In this document: piece after piece, positions 60,819 through 64,000 of the stretch
Position numbering within the stretch: position 1 is the stretch's first letter
How the letters are laid out: every line of letters starts with the position of its first letter
NCBI GenBank assembly: GCA_024291935.2
Contig: JAGTYA010000024.1
Coordinates: 558,001-622,000 of the forward strand
DNA length: 64,000 nt
From: Okapia johnstoni
Lineage: Eukaryota; Chordata; Mammalia; Artiodactyla; Giraffidae
Direction: 5' to 3'
The notes under the pieces: generated by a model
Database searches by the model: none
What the model was told of the DNA's origin: nothing
What the model saw: only the letters and a program-made list of their open reading frames with translations
Position numbers and translations under genes: made by a program

Positions 60819-61066
60819 TCACAAGTATCTTTTATGAATTCAAATGGAGAGTACAAGGCAGTACTGGGTAGGACTCCAACATGACACACCTGCAACATGA
60901 CATTGGCCTATAGTCATATTCAAAAATATCTTCAAAAATAGAGTATCCTTTTATGTTCATAACAGCCTAAAATGTCAGTCAGAAGACTGTCATTCCCTCA
61001 TTTCACAGATGAGAAAACTCCAGCACATAAACATTAAAGGGTCTTTTACACATCATGTTGATAAAA

Positions 61067-61285
61067 GTGAAAGCGTTAGTCGCTCAGTCATGTCTGACTC
61101 TTTATGAACCCAAAGACTGTAGCCCATAGCCCACCAGGCTCCTCACTCCATGAGATTCTCCAGACGAGAATACTGGAGTAGGCGGCCATTCCTTTCTCCA
61201 GGGGATCTTCCCGACCTAGGGATCAAACCCAGGTCTACCACATTGCAGGCAGATTCTTTATCGTCCTGAGCCACCAGGGAAGCCT
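61067..61285 (-). mobile_element. Bov-tA type SINE
   Basis: 'gcgttagtcgctcagtcatg' to 'gagccaccagggaagcctc', minus strand, complete. Confidence 0.93.
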
Positions 61286-61406
61286 CAAGAATACTGGAGT
61301 GGGTAGCCATTCCCTTTCCCAGGGGATCTTCTCAACCCAGGGATCAAATCCACATCTCCTCCTTGGCAGGTGGATTCTTTATCATCTGAGCCACCAGGGA
61401 AGCCCA
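61286..61406 (-). mobile_element. Bov-tA head half, tandem to the previous SINE
   Basis: 'aagaatactggagtgggtag' to 'gagccaccagggaagccc'. A second, 5'-half copy directly abuts the full one, as from recombination or an insertion at the SINE end. Confidence 0.88.
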
Positions 61407-62018
61407 TTACACATCCTACATGGAAACTTAGAGAAACTTACCAGAAAAGACAGAACTAACAATTTGGACTCTTAGGAAACATTTGTAATCCTTTATTCAA
61501 AATCTTTAACACAACGTTATAAAGCAACTATACCCCAATAAAAATTGACAAAAATTTTAAAGCCAGATGTAAAATAATAATACTTTATTATTTTAGAAGG
61601 CAGTGTGGTGTATATCCTATCCTATAGATTACAAGACAACCCAATAAGTTTGGGAAGAATCTCATTCTCAAATAGACTGTGTCAGTGTTCCTGCAGCAAA
61701 TTGTGTGAATTCACATCAACTGTGATAAATATTTTATTGAACTCATGGCTGCCGATGTCCAGGTTCATTGCCAAATTAGTTTGCTAAAAGCCGATGAAAA
61801 AATATTGGTTTTCAAAACTTCTTTGACTTTGCAACTAACGCTAAAGGATTGGGGGTCTTCACTCCATTTGGTAGTGATCTCTTTCCCTTAGATGAGAAGA
61901 GACAGTAATGTTCATCATTGCATCTTTATAGCCTATGTCCTGTCTGTAATGTGAGTATTCATAAGATTCATAACTCTTTTTGATATAGATTACTGGTTGT
62001 ATTTTCCTTTATTTATAG

Positions 62019-62072
62019 ATCTGTCAGCCATTGGAAGCACATCTATTTTCAGAACGAGCAGTAGGAAGAGAT
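62019..62072 (+). CDS. SP100: SP100 exon, 54 nt
   Basis: Acceptor ttccttatttatag at 62018, donor gtaaga at 62073. Phase 1 reading: DLSAIGSTSIFRTSSRKR. Human SP100 has RSTSTWRIPSRKR before the next segment, so STS-x-x-R-x-x-SRKR is shared. The basic end RKR, continued by the next exon, is part of the candidate nuclear localisation region. Symmetric phase 1-1. Confidence 0.88.
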
Positions 62073-62693
62073 GTAAGAACAATTAAAACTCTTGCTGTTA
62101 CAAATATCTTTCTTTGCTACAAAACCCTCATTCAACTTTTTGGTTATATCATTGAAAATGAAGCAATAAATTTATAAGTATTTTACATGATTCACATTTA
62201 TTTTGAATTAGGTGAGCTGGGCTAATTGATGTAACACATAGACCTCAAGAAGTTAAGTGTCGCAGTGCAATGCAAGTTTATTCTTCACTCACATAAAAGG
62301 ATAAAGTAGTTCCCAGGGTGGAGGGGTGCTCATTGAGGGCCCAGCTGATGGAGGCTCTGATGTCGAAATTGTTGCTTCCATGGTCTCTCTGGATAAGAAA
62401 CAGAGTGAAAGCAGGAATGTTAATATGTGCAGACAAGAGGAAAGGGTAAAAGCTAGTGACCAAATGGAGTGCCTTCCATAGCAAAGCTGTGCCCACTCCC
62501 AGCCTCGAGCGTGGTTCCTGGAGCAACCTTGACCACCAGGTCAGATGGAGCCACGAGGTGGCCTGGTAGGAGAATTATCCTTAACCCTCTTACACAAGCT
62601 TCCCTTTTCCAAATTCCCTGTTAAAGAATTCCATGCTGTATTGGTCCTAGGACACAGACTGAGATTGTAAAGGACTTTTATTTCTTTCTGCAG
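62073..62693 (+). other. SP100: SP100 intron
   Basis: Donor gtaaga, acceptor tttctttctgcag. No repeat recognised. Confidence 0.75.
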
Positions 62694-62777
62694 GGTTGAG
62701 TGGTGGTGACTCTTCAGACTTGAGTAACGAAGGAGAGCCTCAGGCAACATCTAGTTCAGCCCTAAGAAATGGGTCAG
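62694..62777 (+). CDS. SP100: SP100 exon, 84 nt
   Basis: Acceptor ttctttctgcag at 62693, donor gtaaag at 62778. Phase 1 reading: WLSGGDSSDLSNEGEPQATS, SSALRNGS. Human SP100 has SSSDFSDLSNGEELQETCSS followed by SLRRGS, an evident match. Ser/Asp/Glu-rich, with several possible casein-kinase-type sites. Symmetric phase 1-1. Later exons (SAND and, in long isoforms, HMG-like or PHD/bromo parts) would lie beyond the window. Confidence 0.93.
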
Positions 62778-63761
62778 GTAAAGAAGATTAGGATGTCCAG
62801 CCTTGGCCTGCAGCATGTCAGGAGTCTGAATTTAAAGCTACTGCTTCCAGATGCATTTCATTCTGAGCTCCCTGACTACCTTGTGTCCAGTTAACCCTGG
62901 GAACTACTCCCGGGATTTTTAGAAAATGGAAGGAGGCAGGAAATTATTACAAATTCACACTTAACAAAATGAGTATAATAATATAATATGATAATGTGTG
63001 TGTGCTCAGGCATCCAACTCTTTGCGACCCCATGAACCATAGCCTGCCAGGTTCCTCTGTCCATGGGATTTCCCAGGCAAGAATACTGGACTGGTTTGCC
63101 ATTTCCTACTCCAAGGGAACTTCCTGATTCAGGGATTGAACCCACATTTCCTGCACTGGCAGGAGGATTCTTTCCCACTGTACCACCTGGGAAGCCCTAG
63201 TCACTAAATGTGTGTACTTTTATATTCCTATTTTAGCAGAAACAATTACCACAATTATGGTACCTTTTTAAGCACTTACTGTCATGTCTACTAACACCAA
63301 GATCCTAGATTTCTATAGTGGTATACTGGTTGACACTAATGCCATTTGTAATTATAAAAACATCAAAAGACAGCTGGTCCTGCTGCGTAATTATAGACAG
63401 AAATAAAAGCTTCAAATCAACCATTCTAAAATTTAAGTATAGATTTTGTCAGATATTCAACACATTGTAATTAGGTTGTCTGATGATATTTTAAATTCCT
63501 TTGGCAAATAAGATCTTACTCTGTCATCACAAAATCTTTAAGACTTAGGCAGGCTAGCTCTTGCTTCCCTATTTTGGGATGAGGAAATATTAATGGATGT
63601 ACAAATGTTTAAGGATAGAAAGCAGTGACTATTTTATGTAACAGGAAGATAAGACCTGTGTTGCATGATCAGAGTCCAAAGAGGAGATACAAGGGATCTG
63701 GCATAGTCACAGGGGAATGTATCAGCGTCTGATGTAAGAAATTGTATTTAATGATAATAAA
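62778..63761 (+). other. SP100: SP100 intron, running toward the window end
   Basis: A Bov-tA at 62998-63198. 63520-63690 resembles a minus-strand MIR (tattttgggatgaggaaata). The remainder is unclassified, and no further exon was recognised. Confidence 0.6.
62998..63198 (-). mobile_element. Bov-tA type SINE
   Basis: 'gtgtgctcaggcatccaact' tail to 'gtaccacctgggaagccc' head, minus strand. Confidence 0.92.
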
Positions 63762-64000
63762 TGCATGTCATCTGGTCCCATCACTTCATGGCAAGTAGAT
63801 GGGGAAACAATGGAAACAGTAAGTGACTTTATTTTCTTGGGCTCCAAAATCACTGCAGATGGTGACTGCAGCCATGAAATTAAAAGCCACTTGCTCCTTG
63901 GAAGAAAAGCTATGACAAGCCTAGACAAAATATTAAAAAGCAGAGACATTACTTTGCCAACAAAGGTCCATATAGTCAAAGCTATGGTTTTTCCAGCAGT
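63762..64000 (+). mobile_element. BovB, plus strand, running off the window
   Basis: Starts inside the reverse transcriptase region ('catctggtcccatcacttca') and continues with the sense BovB 3' region ('gaaattaaaagccacttgct', 'caaaggtccatatagtcaaa') to the last base. Confidence 0.92.

Larger units (their letters stand above)
59911..62018 (+). other. SP100: SP100 intron
   Basis: 59905-60000 looks like a MIR tail. 60440-60545 and 60930-61060 are minus-strand MIR-like (atagatgaggaaactgg; ctcatttcacagatgagaaa). Three SINEs are listed separately. 61420-62000 is unclassified. Confidence 0.6.

Overview
The window is mammalian, and specifically ruminant (cattle-type), chromosomal DNA. It is packed with BovB (RTE-type) LINE fragments and with Bov-tA and Bov-A2 SINEs, whose tails share the BovB 3' end. 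Older CHR-type SINEs, L1, L2 and MIR copies are also present, and genes are split into small exons with GT/AG borders. There is no bacterial gene organisation, CRISPR array, operon or RNA gene. I cannot decide the species below the level of ruminant.

The one host gene I recognise is SP100 (nuclear body / PML-body protein, SP100-SP110-SP140 family) on the + strand. It covers about 10.3 kb to beyond the right edge. Exon 1 lies at about 10.5 kb, with ATG at 10517 and a start that reads MAGGGRELSTR. It is preceded by an interferon-response-type element (10348-10365), a GC box and a possible GAS site, which suits an interferon-induced gene. About 33 kb of repeat-filled intron follows. The HSR/Sp100 domain is encoded by exons at 43444-43606 and 44944-45112. 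The low-complexity acidic middle of the protein comes from small symmetric phase-1 exons at 47240-47323, 48772-48822, 53680-53829, 54341-54424, 56480-56626 (carrying the VDIKKEKPF SUMO motif), 62019-62072 and 62694-62777. The DNA-binding C-terminal exons would lie right of the window. An exon-like block at 59778-59910 resembles the HP1-binding stretch of human SP100 but is frame-broken. The counterpart of human coding exon 2 was not found; exon 1 and the HSR exon are phase-compatible without it.

Region by region: 1-9.1 kb is intergenic, with BovB copies and GC-richer unclassified sequence. 9.1-10.55 kb is the putative SP100 promoter and first exon. 10.55-43.4 kb is the giant first intron, with five larger BovB pieces (one near full length at about 21.1-24.5 kb) and many L1 and SINE insertions. 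43.4-62.8 kb holds the exons. 62.8-64 kb is intron, ending in a plus-strand BovB that runs off the window.

Nothing here looks like a new multi-gene system. The observations most worth checking are the broken exon at 59.8 kb, a 75-bp block at 40.13 kb copied to 46.2 kb, a roughly 31-bp BovB tail insertion with a perfect 11-bp target duplication at 27.48 kb, a duplicated intron segment around exon 53680-53829, and a catalytic-site mutation in the longest BovB copy.
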